Positions 23,002 to 31,863 of a stretch of DNA of 64,000 nt are shown here, piece after piece. The stretch spans positions 62,001 through 126,000 of the forward strand of contig NZ_MJEI01000104.1 in NCBI RefSeq assembly GCF_002095395.1, given 5' to 3'. The notes under the pieces were generated by a model. The model did no database searches, was not told the DNA's origin, and saw only the letters and a program-made list of their open reading frames with translations. The translations under genes were made by a program, and so were the position numbers. Position 1 is the first letter of the stretch; each line of letters starts with the position of its first letter. The DNA comes from Williamsia sp. 1135 (GTDB lineage: Bacteria > Actinomycetota > Actinomycetes > Mycobacteriales > Mycobacteriaceae).

Positions 23002-23979
23002 ATGGTTGTGACCAGACACCGCCACCCGAGCCTTCGCTCGTACCCGGTCTGGCTGGCGTCGCGACTGCTGATCAAACCGGCCCTGACGCTGTGGCCGATC
23101 GGCGCACTGGGGCTGCGGCCGCTGTTCCTGATCGACGAGATCTTCGCCCTGGGACCCAAGGCCAAGGGGATAGTCAGGGAGCAGATGGAACTGGCTGGTC
23201 GGCCGGTGGAACTGTCACTGCCCGCAGGCCCGAGCAACCGCGACGAGGCCACCGCGATCCTGTACCTGCACGGCGGCGCGATGGTCGTGTGCGGTCTTGC
23301 CACGCACCGGGCGGTCGCGTCTCGGTTGTGCCGCGACACCGGACTGCCCGTGTACTCCGTCGCCTACCGGCAGCTGCCCGAGGCAGGGGTCGGCACCTCT
23401 GCCACGGACGCCTATCAGGCCTACCGGGAGCTCATCACCGAGCGAGGCTTCTCTCACGTGGTGGTGGCCGGGGACTCGGCCGGTGGCTTCCTGTCGGGCA
23501 AGGTCATCGAGTTCGCGCACCGGGACGGAATGCCTGCTCCCGCGGCATTCATCGGTTACTCGCCGCTGCTGGATCTCGATCTCGCGGCCAACCCGGACCG
23601 GACCAGCAGGTCCGACGCGTATCTGCCGATCGCCAAACTGGGGAAACTCCGGCCGCGTTTCGATCAGGGCCCGATCGCGCTGCGCGGCGCCCGCCGCATT
23701 GCCGACGTCCCGTCGGAGGCGTTCCCACCGACGATCCTCGTCACGGCCGAAGACGAGATGCTCGAACCCGACGCGCTGGAATTGATCGAGAAACTGGCGG
23801 CCGACGGGGTACAGGCCGAATTGCACAGCTATTCGTGGCAGGTCCACGCGTTCCCGGTGCTCGCGGGCAGGCTGCCCGACGCACTGCGGGCCATTGCGCG
23901 CACGGCCGCATTTGCCAAGGAGGCCGCCGCTGCGGCGCGGGCCAGGCGCGGAAACAGTGAACTAGAAGGAGTGGGTTGA
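23002..23979 (+). CDS. HSL-family alpha/beta hydrolase (esterase/lipase)
   Basis: 325 residues. The oxyanion motif is HGGA at 90-93 (family HGGG, last Gly replaced), the nucleophile Ser159 lies in GDSAGG, the acid is in the AEDEMLEPD region and the His is in WQVHAFP, so the triad is complete. Members hydrolyse short-chain esters or amides in the cytosol or at the inner membrane. AAGGGAG precedes ATG at 23002. Its stop overlaps the possible TTG start of the acyl-CoA dehydrogenase, so the two are co-expressed. It diverges from the Pls-like gene and could act on its product. Confidence 0.85.
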   Translation: MVVTRHRHPSLRSYPVWLASRLLIKPALTLWPIGALGLRPLFLIDEIFALGPKAKGIVREQMELAGRPVELSLPAGPSNRDEATAILYLHGGAMVVCGLATHRAVASRLCRDTGLPVYSVAYRQLPEAGVGTSATDAYQAYRELITERGFSHVVVAGDSAGGFLSGKVIEFAHRDGMPAPAAFIGYSPLLDLDLAANPDRTSRSDAYLPIAKLGKLRPRFDQGPIALRGARRIADVPSEAFPPTILVTAEDEMLEPDALELIEKLAADGVQAELHSYSWQVHAFPVLAGRLPDALRAIARTAAFAKEAAAAARARRGNSELEGVG

Positions 23980-25172
23980 TCTCGATGTCCGACAAGCAGA
24001 CCTTGGCCGAGTTGTTCGCCACCGATCCACTCATCACCGACGACGAGCGCGAGATCCGGGACACCGTTGCGGCGTTCGCCTCCTCGAAACTGCGGCCGCA
24101 CGTGGCCGAGTGGTTCGAGGATGGCTCGCTTCCGGTCCGGGAACTCGCCGCCGGACTCGGTGAGCTCGGGGTGCTGGGGATGCACCTCGACGGTTACGGC
24201 TGCGCCGGGATGTCGGCCACCACCTATGGTCTGGTCTGTACCGAACTCGAGGCCGTGGACAGCGGATTGCGGAGCTTCGTCTCGGTGCAGGGTTCGCTGG
24301 CCATGTTCGCGATCCACGAGTTCGGCTCGGAGGAGCAGAAACAGCAATGGCTCCCCGACATGGCTGCCGGGAAGGCGATCGGGTGCTTCGGGCTGACCGA
24401 GCCCGACTTCGGGTCCAACCCGGCGGGGATGCGGACGAACGCGAAGCGCGATGGAGACGACTGGGTGCTCAGCGGCACCAAGATGTGGATTACCAACGGC
24501 TCGGTCGCAGATGTCGCGGTCGTGTGGGCGCGCACCGATCTCGGCGAAGGCTCCAAGGGTGTTCGCGGGTTCGTGGTGCCCACCGACACCCCTGGGTTCA
24601 GCGCGCCGGAAATCAAACACAAACTCTCCCTGCGTGCCTCGGTGACCTCGGAACTCGTCCTCGAGGAGGTGCGGCTGCCCGGATCGGCGATGCTGCCCGG
24701 TGTCGAGGGGTTGCGCGGACCGCTGAGTTGTCTGAACGAGGCCCGTTTCGGCATCGTTTTCGGCTCGGTGGGGGCCGCGCGCGATTGCCTGGAGACGGCG
24801 ATCGACTACGCCGGGGAGCGGGACGTCTTCGACAAGGCCCTGTCCGGCTACCAGCTCACCCAGGCGAAATTGGCGGACATGGCGCTCGAATGGGGCAAGG
24901 GGATGTTGCTCGCCCTGCACCTCGGCCGGCTCAAAGACGCGGGCTCACTGCGGCCGGAGCAGGTCAGCCTCGGCAAACTGAACAACGTCCGGGAAGCGAT
25001 CAAGATAGCCCGGGAATGCCGAACGATACTGGGCGCCAACGGCATCACCCTCGAGTACCCCATCATCCGACACGCCAACAACCTGGAGTCGGTGCTGACG
25101 TACGAGGGCACCTCGGAGATGCATCAGCTGATGATCGGCAAGGCGCTGACGGGCCACGACGCCTTCCGCTGA
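23976..25172 (+). CDS. Acyl-CoA dehydrogenase (glutaryl-CoA dehydrogenase-like)
   Basis: About 395 residues with the full ACAD set: CFGLTEPDFGSNPAGM (FAD/substrate), MWITNGS, and the catalytic Glu in TYEGTSEMH, the position used by glutaryl-CoA and related dehydrogenases. It oxidises an acyl-CoA and passes electrons to ETF. Two starts are possible: TTG at 23976, which overlaps the esterase stop and sits four bases after GAAGGAG, or ATG at 23985. The chain length of the substrate is not evident. Confidence 0.85.
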   Translation: MISMSDKQTLAELFATDPLITDDEREIRDTVAAFASSKLRPHVAEWFEDGSLPVRELAAGLGELGVLGMHLDGYGCAGMSATTYGLVCTELEAVDSGLRSFVSVQGSLAMFAIHEFGSEEQKQQWLPDMAAGKAIGCFGLTEPDFGSNPAGMRTNAKRDGDDWVLSGTKMWITNGSVADVAVVWARTDLGEGSKGVRGFVVPTDTPGFSAPEIKHKLSLRASVTSELVLEEVRLPGSAMLPGVEGLRGPLSCLNEARFGIVFGSVGAARDCLETAIDYAGERDVFDKALSGYQLTQAKLADMALEWGKGMLLALHLGRLKDAGSLRPEQVSLGKLNNVREAIKIARECRTILGANGITLEYPIIRHANNLESVLTYEGTSEMHQLMIGKALTGHDAFR

Positions 25173-25322
25173 TCACCTTCCCGCAAACCCACTCGGAGTA
25201 GCTGGGTGTGTGGGGCGCTGGCGCCCTTCGGCTCACGCTGCGTCATAACGTTCTCAAGAAGAGGCGCGGCAACTACGTTCGCGGAGAACATATTCGCAGT
25301 CCAGTTCTTCGGGAGGTAGGCC

Positions 25323-26251
25323 ATGTCTGCACAGATCGACGTCGTGAAAATCGGGGGCAACATCGGCGCACGGGTGGACGGGGTCACGCTCTCGGGTGAT
25401 CTCGACTCCGCGACGCTGACATCGATCAACGACGCCTTGCTCGCCCACAAGGTGATCTTCTTCCGCGGGCAGGATCACCTCGACGACGACGGTCAGCTCG
25501 CGTTCGCGCGGTCCCTCGGCATCCCGACCATCGCCCACCCGACGGTCACCTCCCGTGGCGACACCATCTTGCCGATCGATTCCGACTACGGCCGGGCGAA
25601 CAGTTGGCACACCGACGTCACCTTCGTCGATCGGATTCCCAAGGCGTCGATCCTGCGTGCGGTGACCCTGCCTACCTACGGTGGGTCCACGACCTGGGCG
25701 AACACGGTCACCGCGTATGAGAATCTTCCGGCATCCCTGAAAGCGCTGGCCGACAATCTATGGGCGGTGCACACCAACGTGACCGACTACGCCGGGACGG
25801 CAGCCGAACTCGTGAACGCTAGAAATGCGCAGGAATATCGCGGGAGTTCCAGTCGTCGTATTACGAGACCGAGCACCCCGTCGTGCGAGTGCATCCCGAA
25901 ACCGGTGAGCGGGCGTTGCTCCTCGGCAACTTCGTCAAGCGCTTCGTCGACCTCGGTAGCGTCGAATCGGCGGAGCTCTTCAATGTCCTGCAGGCCCGGA
26001 TCATCAGGCTGGAGAACACGGTTCGCTGGAACTGGGAGGCCGGCGACCTGGCGATCTGGGACAACCGTGCCACTCAGCACTACGCGGTTGCCGACTACGA
26101 CGACCAGTACCGCCGACTGAACCGGATCACTCTGGCCGGTGACGTCCCCGTCGGTGTCGACGGTGCGCAGAGCCGAGTCGTGACCGGTGACGCCTCACAT
26201 TTCTCGGACATCGTCGACCCACTGGCATCTGACCGGGCCGTGGCGGTCTGA
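25323..26251 (+). pseudogene. TauD/AtsK-type Fe(II)/2-oxoglutarate dioxygenase, frameshifted
   Basis: The first frame gives residues up to ARNAQEY, and the rest continues in the -1 frame as [15 protein letters not shown] through the end; one base is missing in the run near 25839-25844. Joined, the protein is about 309 residues and closely resembles M. tuberculosis Rv3406 alkylsulfatase. The metal site is intact across both parts: WHTDVTF (His, Asp), then [12 protein letters not shown] (His) and the 2-oxoglutarate Arg in [14 protein letters not shown] precedes the ATG. If the shift is real the enzyme is dead; if it is a read error the gene is a normal sulfate-ester dioxygenase. Confidence 0.8.
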
Positions 26252-26281
26252 CGACCGTTGGAGGCGGAGCGCGCTGCTCCT

Positions 26282-26381
26282 GAAACCGGAGGATCTCTCA
26301 GGTCCTCCGGTTTCGGCTATGTCCTCCGGTTGGAGTCGGAGGAACTCGCGAGAGTCGGAGGGTCTGCCAGATCCTCCGACT
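26282..26381. terminator. Array of three hairpins built on CGGAGG/CCTCCG
   Basis: 26282-26293 pairs perfectly with 26303-26314 (12 bp). 26322-26328 pairs with 26337-26343 (7 bp). 26353-26365 pairs with 26369-26381 (13 bp, one G-T). All arms share the same CGGAGG core, so alternative pairings are possible. It lies after the dioxygenase gene and before the DUF2236 gene on the same strand and probably ends transcription. Confidence 0.6.
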
Positions 26382-26404
26382 TCGGGGAGGGCCGCGCTGC
26401 GGCA

Positions 26405-26438
26405 GCAATGGAACACTATGGAGATACTGTTCCATTGC
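26405..26438. promoter_or_regulatory. Palindromic operator upstream of the DUF2236 gene
   Basis: Perfect 11-bp arms GCAATGGAACA and TGTTCCATTGC separated by 12 bases, ending 15 bases before the ATG at 26454. The size fits a TetR-family dimer site. No regulator lies next to it; the nearest TetR gene in the window is at 33886. Confidence 0.55.
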
Positions 26439-26453
26439 TGCTACGGTTTCACC

Positions 26454-27344
26454 ATGACCGACGCAATAGACACGCCGTCTGCAGACCTGGTGGACGATGC
26501 GGCTCGTCCGGAGCTCGTCGGAGCTCCACTCGGGCCAGGGTCGCTGACCTGGAAGTACTTCGGCGACAGCCGCCTGGGTCTGCTCGGGCCGCGTCCTGCC
26601 GTTCTCGAGAACATGCTGCCCGCACTGGGGCAGGCCGTCATGGAGCACTCGGTGTTCTTCGACGATCCGTTTGCCCGGATCAAGCGGTCTCTGCCGGGGA
26701 TCTACGGCACGGTCTACTCTTCCGAAGGCGATCCGGTGGGTGCGATGGTTCGTGATTTCCACACCGACATCAAAGGCACCATGCCTGATGGGGATCGGTA
26801 TCACGCGCTGAACCCGGAGACCTACTACTGGGCGCACGCGACGTTCGTCGACGCGTTGCTCACCGGTACCGATCGGATGATCAAGAGGCTGACCGACGCG
26901 GAGAAAGAACAGATCTACGCGGAATCGATCACCTGGTATCGCCGCTACGGCGTCAGTGATCGTCCGATGCCCGCCACCTACGCGGACTTCGTCGAGTACT
27001 GGGATCGCACCGTCGACGAAGTTCTCATCCCGCACAAAACTGCCAGATACGGAGTCGGATACGTCACGAAGGGTTATCCGCTGCCACCCGGCATGCACCC
27101 GCTGGTGTGGAAGGTGCTCTCCCGCCTGGTGAATCCGTTCGCGGCCTTCATCACCACCGGCGGTATGCCGGAACGCTCGCGGGAGCAGCTCGACCTGCCC
27201 TGGAGCGAGCGCAAGGAGCGCAACTACCGGCGGTTCTGTGCCGGCGTCCGCGCGATCGATCCGCTCTACCGGCGGCTGCCGGCGAAGGTCCGATACAACA
27301 AGTACGCCCTGAAGGGATTCGCGCAGGCCGGAGTGCGGCCCTGA
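26454..27344 (+). CDS. DUF2236 (MpaB/latex-clearing-like) oxygenase-family protein
   Basis: 296 residues from ATG 26454; a longer frame upstream runs through the palindromes and is not coding. GPGSLTWKYFGDSRLGLLGPRPAVLENMLPALGQ and the later VRDFHTDIKGTMPDGDRYHALNPETYYWAHATFVDAL match the DUF2236 family, whose best-studied relatives are heme-binding MpaB and rubber oxygenase Lcp. The conserved His residues in FHTDIKG and WAHATF are candidate heme or metal ligands. The substrate is unknown. The operator just upstream suggests induction by a small molecule. Confidence 0.8.
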   Translation: MTDAIDTPSADLVDDAARPELVGAPLGPGSLTWKYFGDSRLGLLGPRPAVLENMLPALGQAVMEHSVFFDDPFARIKRSLPGIYGTVYSSEGDPVGAMVRDFHTDIKGTMPDGDRYHALNPETYYWAHATFVDALLTGTDRMIKRLTDAEKEQIYAESITWYRRYGVSDRPMPATYADFVEYWDRTVDEVLIPHKTARYGVGYVTKGYPLPPGMHPLVWKVLSRLVNPFAAFITTGGMPERSREQLDLPWSERKERNYRRFCAGVRAIDPLYRRLPAKVRYNKYALKGFAQAGVRP

Positions 27345-27368
27345 GGGGTGGCCGTGTTCACTTGAGGC

Positions 27369-27713
27369 ATGCACGTTCTGAAGAGGCTCGGTTCCAGCCT
27401 GACCGTGATCGGCTCGCTGGTGCTGATGATTTGTGTCGCATTGTTGTCGGTGAGCTGGGCAAATGACGGCAGATGGGGCTGGTTCGCGCTCGGGATGGTG
27501 ATCATCGCCGTCAACATCGCATTGGTGGCGACCGAACTCCGGCCCAAGCCCAAGCCTTTGCCCTGGACGATGTCCGAGGTCCGAGAGGTCACCGATGGCA
27601 TCGACAACGAGGTCAACGCCATCCGCAAGTTACGTCGCGCAGACCGGGGTCTGAGCCTGGAGAAGGCCGCGAGCCTGGTGCGTCAGGCGCGGTCCGAGGG
27701 CACCGACGGCTGA
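27369..27713 (+). CDS. Small two-helix membrane protein, unknown function
   Basis: 114 residues: two hydrophobic helices (about 10-30 and 37-56), then a soluble tail with a predicted amphipathic stretch (EVREVTDGIDNEVNAIRKLRRADRG). I do not recognise a family. It lies 24 bases behind the DUF2236 gene on the same strand, so it may belong to that transcript, and its last 31 bases overlap the ABC exporter gene tail to tail. Codon use looks genuine, with G/C-rich third positions. Confidence 0.6.
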   Translation: MHVLKRLGSSLTVIGSLVLMICVALLSVSWANDGRWGWFALGMVIIAVNIALVATELRPKPKPLPWTMSEVREVTDGIDNEVNAIRKLRRADRGLSLEKAASLVRQARSEGTDG

Positions 27714-29605
27714 GCAGACTCACCGGGTACCGAGCCGTCCGCGAACTGCGTCCGGTACAGCTCCGCGTAGCGACCACTGCGGGCCAGCAATTCGAGGTGG
27801 GTTCCGCGTTCGACGACCCGCCCGGCCTCCAGCACCAGGATCTCGTCGGCGGCCCTGATGGTCGACAACCGGTGCGCGATCACCACCGATGTCCGCCCTT
27901 CCAATGCCTCGGCCAGAGCTTCCTGCACCGCGGCCTCCGAGGTCGAGTCCAAGTGTGCGGTCGCCTCGTCCAGGATCACGACCGCGGGATGGGCCAGCAG
28001 GAGTCGCGCGATGGTCAGACGCTGACGCTCGCCGCCTGACAACCGGTAGCCCCGCTCGCCGACGACGGTGTCCAGACCGTCTGCCAGGCCGGCAACCAGC
28101 CCGTCCAGACGCGATCGACGCAGTGAGTCCCAGATGTCCTGTTCGGTGGCGTCAGGATTGGCGAGCAGCAGGTTCGCTCGTACCGTGTCGTGGAACAGGT
28201 GACCGTCTTGGGTGACCAAGCCGATCGCGCGATGCAACGATCCGCTCTCCAGGTCACGAATGTCATTGCCGCCGAGTCGAACAGCGCCGGAATCGACGTC
28301 GTAGAGTCGGGTGGCCAGCTGTGCGATCGTCGACTTGCCTGCGCCCGAGCTGCCCACCAGCGCCACCATCTTGCCTTCCGGCACAGTGAAGGACACGTCG
28401 TGGATGACTTCTTCTCCACCTCGTTTGTCCAGGGTCGCAACTTCTTCCAGTGATGCCAGCGAGACCTTGTCGGCCGAGGGATAGCCGAAGTGGACATTCT
28501 CGAAGCTCAGTGACTGCTGGCCGGTGGGCGCGGCGATGGCGTCGGGCCTGTCGGTGATCAACGGTGCCAGGTCGAGGACCTCGAAGACGCGCTCGAAGCT
28601 GACCAAGGCGCTCATGATCTCGACGCGTGCGTTCGCCAGCGCGGTCAGTGGTGCGTACATGCGGGTGAGCAGCAGTGCGAGGGAAACCACGGCGCCGGCA
28701 TCGAGATGTCCCTGCAGTGCCAGGTATCCGCCGAGTCCGTAGATCAGGGCCAGCGCGAGTGCGGACACCAGGGTGAGTGAGGTGACGAAGATGCTCTGCG
28801 CCAAAGACCGTCGGACGCCGATGTCCCGGACCTTGTCCGCGCGCCACGAGAACTCCGCGGACTCCTGGCTGGGTCGGCCGAACAGCTTGACCAGCGTCGC
28901 GCCGGGAGCCGAGAACCGCTCGGTCATCTGCGTCGACATCAGCGAGTTGTATTCGGCGGCCTCGCGGGACAGCGCGGCCATGCGCCTACCCATCCGTCGT
29001 GCGGGAAGCACGAACAGTGGCAGCAAGACCAGCGCCAGCATCGTGATCTGCCAGCTGATGGAGATCATCACGGCCAAGGTCAGGGTGAGGGTCACGATGT
29101 TCGACACGACGCCCGACAGGGTGTCGGAGAACGCGCGCTGAGCGCCGATGACGTCGTTGTTCAGTCGGCTCACCAGCGCGCCGGTGCGGGTTCGGGTGAA
29201 GAACGCGATGGGCATCTTCTGGACGTGATCGAAGACCGAGCGGCGCAGGTCGTAGATCAGACCCTCGCCGATGTTCGATGACAGCCAGCTGACGACGAGC
29301 CCGGTCGCGGCTTCGGCCACCGCAATGACCGCGATCAGGACCGCGAGCCACACCACGGTCGACGTGGCGCCGTCGCCGACGATGTTGTTGACCACCTGTC
29401 CGGCGAGAACAGGCGTGACCACGGTGAGGATGGCGACGACGATGCTCAGGATCATGAACACCGTGAGTTTGCCGCGATGTGGCTTCGCGAACGCGGCGAT
29501 ACGGCGCACCGTGACCCCGCGGTTCTCGCGGCGACGTTCCTTGCTCAGGTCGGGCCCGTTCATCGACCGATACATCGTGTTCCAGGCAACTGACTCCATA
29601 CTCAT
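27683..29605 (-). CDS. ABC exporter half-transporter (fused membrane and ATPase domains)
   Basis: 640 residues. Six membrane helices occupy about residues 40-330, then an ATPase domain with Walker A GSSGAGKST, signature LSGGERQRL, Walker B VVILDEAT and H-loop IAHRLST, all intact. This is the MsbA/LmrA-type arrangement and would work as a homodimer; there is no second half-transporter beside it. Such proteins export drugs, lipids or peptides. ATG at 29605 lies exactly seven bases after a -10 box inside a MerR-type promoter, so the mRNA is probably leaderless and ligand-induced. Confidence 0.88.
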   Translation of the reverse strand: MSMESVAWNTMYRSMNGPDLSKERRRENRGVTVRRIAAFAKPHRGKLTVFMILSIVVAILTVVTPVLAGQVVNNIVGDGATSTVVWLAVLIAVIAVAEAATGLVVSWLSSNIGEGLIYDLRRSVFDHVQKMPIAFFTRTRTGALVSRLNNDVIGAQRAFSDTLSGVVSNIVTLTLTLAVMISISWQITMLALVLLPLFVLPARRMGRRMAALSREAAEYNSLMSTQMTERFSAPGATLVKLFGRPSQESAEFSWRADKVRDIGVRRSLAQSIFVTSLTLVSALALALIYGLGGYLALQGHLDAGAVVSLALLLTRMYAPLTALANARVEIMSALVSFERVFEVLDLAPLITDRPDAIAAPTGQQSLSFENVHFGYPSADKVSLASLEEVATLDKRGGEEVIHDVSFTVPEGKMVALVGSSGAGKSTIAQLATRLYDVDSGAVRLGGNDIRDLESGSLHRAIGLVTQDGHLFHDTVRANLLLANPDATEQDIWDSLRRSRLDGLVAGLADGLDTVVGERGYRLSGGERQRLTIARLLLAHPAVVILDEATAHLDSTSEAAVQEALAEALEGRTSVVIAHRLSTIRAADEILVLEAGRVVERGTHLELLARSGRYAELYRTQFADGSVPGESAQPSVPSDRA

Positions 29606-29612
29606 GATCTCT

Positions 29613-29643
29613 ACAGTAGAAGTTCAAGTTCACTTGAAGTCAA
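29613..29643 (-). promoter_or_regulatory. MerR-type promoter with 19-bp spacer and dyad
   Basis: On the minus strand: -35 TTGACT (29643-29638), a 19-base spacer and -10 TACTGT (29618-29613), then seven bases to the ABC exporter ATG. The perfect dyad TTCAAGT-GA-ACTTGAA (29638-29623) starts at the last base of the -35 box. The same overlong spacer and dyad placement is found in merT- and soxS-type promoters, where a MerR-family protein twists the DNA to activate. No MerR gene is in the window. Confidence 0.6.
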
Positions 29644-29741
29644 TGGCTTCCGCCGAGGGCTGAATCGACCGCTCGCCGAAGTGCCCTTCGGTGATTGTGG
29701 TGAACTGGAATGACTACACGGCGGATGAGGGAGATGGTCTG

Positions 29742-30749
29742 GTGGCATTGCGACTCGGATACAAGGCTTCGGCAGAGCAGTTCAACCCGCGTGAGCTGGT
29801 CGAGATCGCGGTGGCGGCCGAGGAACACGGTATGGATTCGGTGGCGGTGTCCGATCATTTCCAGCCGTGGCGGCATGAGGGTGGGCATGCCCCGTTCTCG
29901 TTGGCGTGGATGGCCGCGGTCGGTGAGCGCACCAACCGGGTGCAGATCGGCACGTCGGTCATGACGCCGACCTTCCGCTACAACCCCGCGGTGATCGCGC
30001 AGGCGTTCGCGTCGATGGCCTGCATGTACCCGGGCCGGATCATGCTCGGTGTCGGCACCGGCGAAGCCCTCAACGAGTACGCGACCGGATTCCAGGGTGA
30101 GTGGCCCGAGTTCAAAGAACGCTTCGCGCGGTTGCGGGAGGCGGTCCGGTTGATGCGCGAGCTGTGGACCGGCGACGAAGTGAACTTCGACGGTGAGTAC
30201 TACAAGACCCAGGGCGCCTACATGTACGACATCCCCGAGCAGCCGGTGCCGGTGTACATCGCCGCCGGTGGCCCGGTCGTCGCCCGCTACGCGGGCCGGT
30301 CGGGTGACGGTTTCATCTGTACCTCGGGCAAGGGGATGGAGCTCTACACCGAGAAGCTGATCCCGTCGGTGAAAGAGGGCGCGGATAAGGCCGAGCGGAA
30401 CTTCGACGACATCGACCGGATGATCGAGATCAAGATCTCCTACGATCCCGACCCCGAGCTGGCGTTGGAGAACTGCCGGTTCTGGGCGCCGCTGTCGCTG
30501 ACGCCCGAGCAGAAGCATTCGGTCAACTCGTCGACGGAGATGGAACGCCTCGCCGACGAGCTACCGATCGAGCAGGTCGCCAAGCGCTGGATCGTCGCCT
30601 CTGATCCCGACGAGGCCGTCGAGAAGGTCAAGGCGTACACCGACGCCGGCCTCAACCACCTGGTCTTCCACGCACCGGGCCACGACCAGCAACGGTTCCT
30701 GACCAACTTCCAGAAAGACCTCGAACCCCGCCTGCGCAAGCTCGGCTAG
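29742..30749 (+). CDS. fgd: F420-dependent glucose-6-phosphate dehydrogenase
   Basis: 335 residues, matching the 336 of M. tuberculosis FGD1. [61 protein letters not shown] and [10 protein letters not shown] are near identical to the known enzyme. It contains the residues known to bind F420 and catalyse (Asp/His in SDHF, Trp in QPWRHEGG, Glu in TGEALNE). It reduces cofactor F420 with glucose-6-phosphate. I chose GTG at 29742 behind GAGGGAGAT; an upstream in-frame start adds 17 unrelated residues. In M. tuberculosis pta follows directly, but here about 5.8 kb intervenes. Confidence 0.95.
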   Translation: MALRLGYKASAEQFNPRELVEIAVAAEEHGMDSVAVSDHFQPWRHEGGHAPFSLAWMAAVGERTNRVQIGTSVMTPTFRYNPAVIAQAFASMACMYPGRIMLGVGTGEALNEYATGFQGEWPEFKERFARLREAVRLMRELWTGDEVNFDGEYYKTQGAYMYDIPEQPVPVYIAAGGPVVARYAGRSGDGFICTSGKGMELYTEKLIPSVKEGADKAERNFDDIDRMIEIKISYDPDPELALENCRFWAPLSLTPEQKHSVNSSTEMERLADELPIEQVAKRWIVASDPDEAVEKVKAYTDAGLNHLVFHAPGHDQQRFLTNFQKDLEPRLRKLG

Positions 30750-30757
30750 TCCGGTTT

Positions 30758-30808
30758 TGGTGGGTTCTGGCGAGCGTTTCCCCAGGTCGGGCTCGCCAGA
30801 ACCCACCA
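30758..30808. terminator. Palindromic repeat element, copy 1 (convergent terminator)
   Basis: 30758-30775 and 30791-30808 are perfect 18-bp inverted arms around a 15-base loop. The element begins eight bases after the fgd stop and faces the DUF1206 gene end. Arm and loop sequence (TTGGTGGGTTC, then CCCAGGTCG in the loop) recur in the element at 34446-34514, so this is a repeat family as well as a terminator. Confidence 0.7.
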
Positions 30809-30818
30809 CTTTCGGGTC

Positions 30819-31637
30819 TTACATGCGGGAGTAACGGGCCATCGCGAAGCTGTAGAGACCGTAGGCGGCGATACCGATCCCGGCGAGGATCAGCAGGAAC
30901 TTGCCGAACGGCGCTTCGCCCAGGGTCTTGACAGCCCCGTCGATACCGGTGGCCTTGGACGGGTCCGAGTTGATGGACGCGACGATCACCAGGATTCCTG
31001 CGCCGATCAGGACCAACCCCTTTGCGGCGTAGCCGACGACGCCGAGCGGGGTGATGATCGTCCCGTCGGAGGTCTTCAGGTCGTCCAGGAAGTTCTTCGT
31101 GACGCCTTTGTAGACGTGATAGCCGCCGACGGCGATGATGATCAGTCCGACGACCACCAGCAGGGTCTTTCCCGCGGTGTTCTCCATCAGGCGTGCGGAC
31201 AGGCCCGAGTTCTGCTTCCCGCTCGACTCGCCGCTGCCCCGCGCGAATTGCACCGCCGAGAACGCGAAGGCGAAGTAGACGACGGCCAAGCTGGCCGCCT
31301 TGGCTCGGTCGAACAGCCCGGACGCACCAGAGTCCCCGCTGCCCGGTTCGGTCGCGTGGGGACCGACGATGGTCTCCGCGACTCGCCACAGCGCCATGGC
31401 CACGAACGCGACCGCTGCGATCCACAACACCAGCGCGCCACCGGGTTTGCCGGTCAGCGTGCCCAGCGCGCCTGATTGATCGGCGCTGCCGCCGTCCCCG
31501 AAGGCGATCCGGAAGATGATGTATGCGATGAGCAGGTGGAGCAATCCGCTGACGATGTGCCCGGCGCGCGCAGCGCGTTCGAACGCCGTGCTGTCGGTGG
31601 CTCTGTCCACCGCGCCACTCACTCTGTTTTCAGCCAT
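30819..31637 (-). CDS. DUF1206 membrane protein
   Basis: 272 residues with six hydrophobic helices arranged as three similar pairs, each containing a Gly-rich helix followed by a short YxVYKG or LYSFAMARY-type loop; this internal threefold pattern is the DUF1206 signature. Function is unknown in the family. ATG at 31637 was chosen because the frame upstream (to 31727) has no hydrophobic or conserved content. It sits between fgd and pta, breaking the order seen in M. tuberculosis. Confidence 0.75.
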   Translation of the reverse strand: MAENRVSGAVDRATDSTAFERAARAGHIVSGLLHLLIAYIIFRIAFGDGGSADQSGALGTLTGKPGGALVLWIAAVAFVAMALWRVAETIVGPHATEPGSGDSGASGLFDRAKAASLAVVYFAFAFSAVQFARGSGESSGKQNSGLSARLMENTAGKTLLVVVGLIIIAVGGYHVYKGVTKNFLDDLKTSDGTIITPLGVVGYAAKGLVLIGAGILVIVASINSDPSKATGIDGAVKTLGEAPFGKFLLILAGIGIAAYGLYSFAMARYSRM

Positions 31638-31863
31638 GGGCACCTCTGACGTGTAGTGATGAGACGGGGCGCGGTCTGGACCTCGTGGACTCCTCAACAT
31701 TAGTGCGCCTATGGTCGGCTTCGTCACAGGAGGCCGTTCCTGGCTCGACTCAGGTGCGCACCGCGCCTATGTTGGGGAACGCGATCAACGAGTGCACGTC
31801 AGTCAAGAAGTGAGTCAGTGCCGACTCCGGCGGCATCTATCTTTCTCACTCCAGGAGTCTTCA

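Noticed and set aside
22863-23339. 158-codon minus-strand frame opposite the esterase start
   Set aside because: Overlaps the divergent promoter region and the esterase N-terminus; no recognizable domain or ribosome-binding site.
25200-25322. Possible GTTCTC / GAGAAC operator before the dioxygenase gene
   Set aside because: Arms of only six bases about 30 bases apart; not above chance in this sequence.
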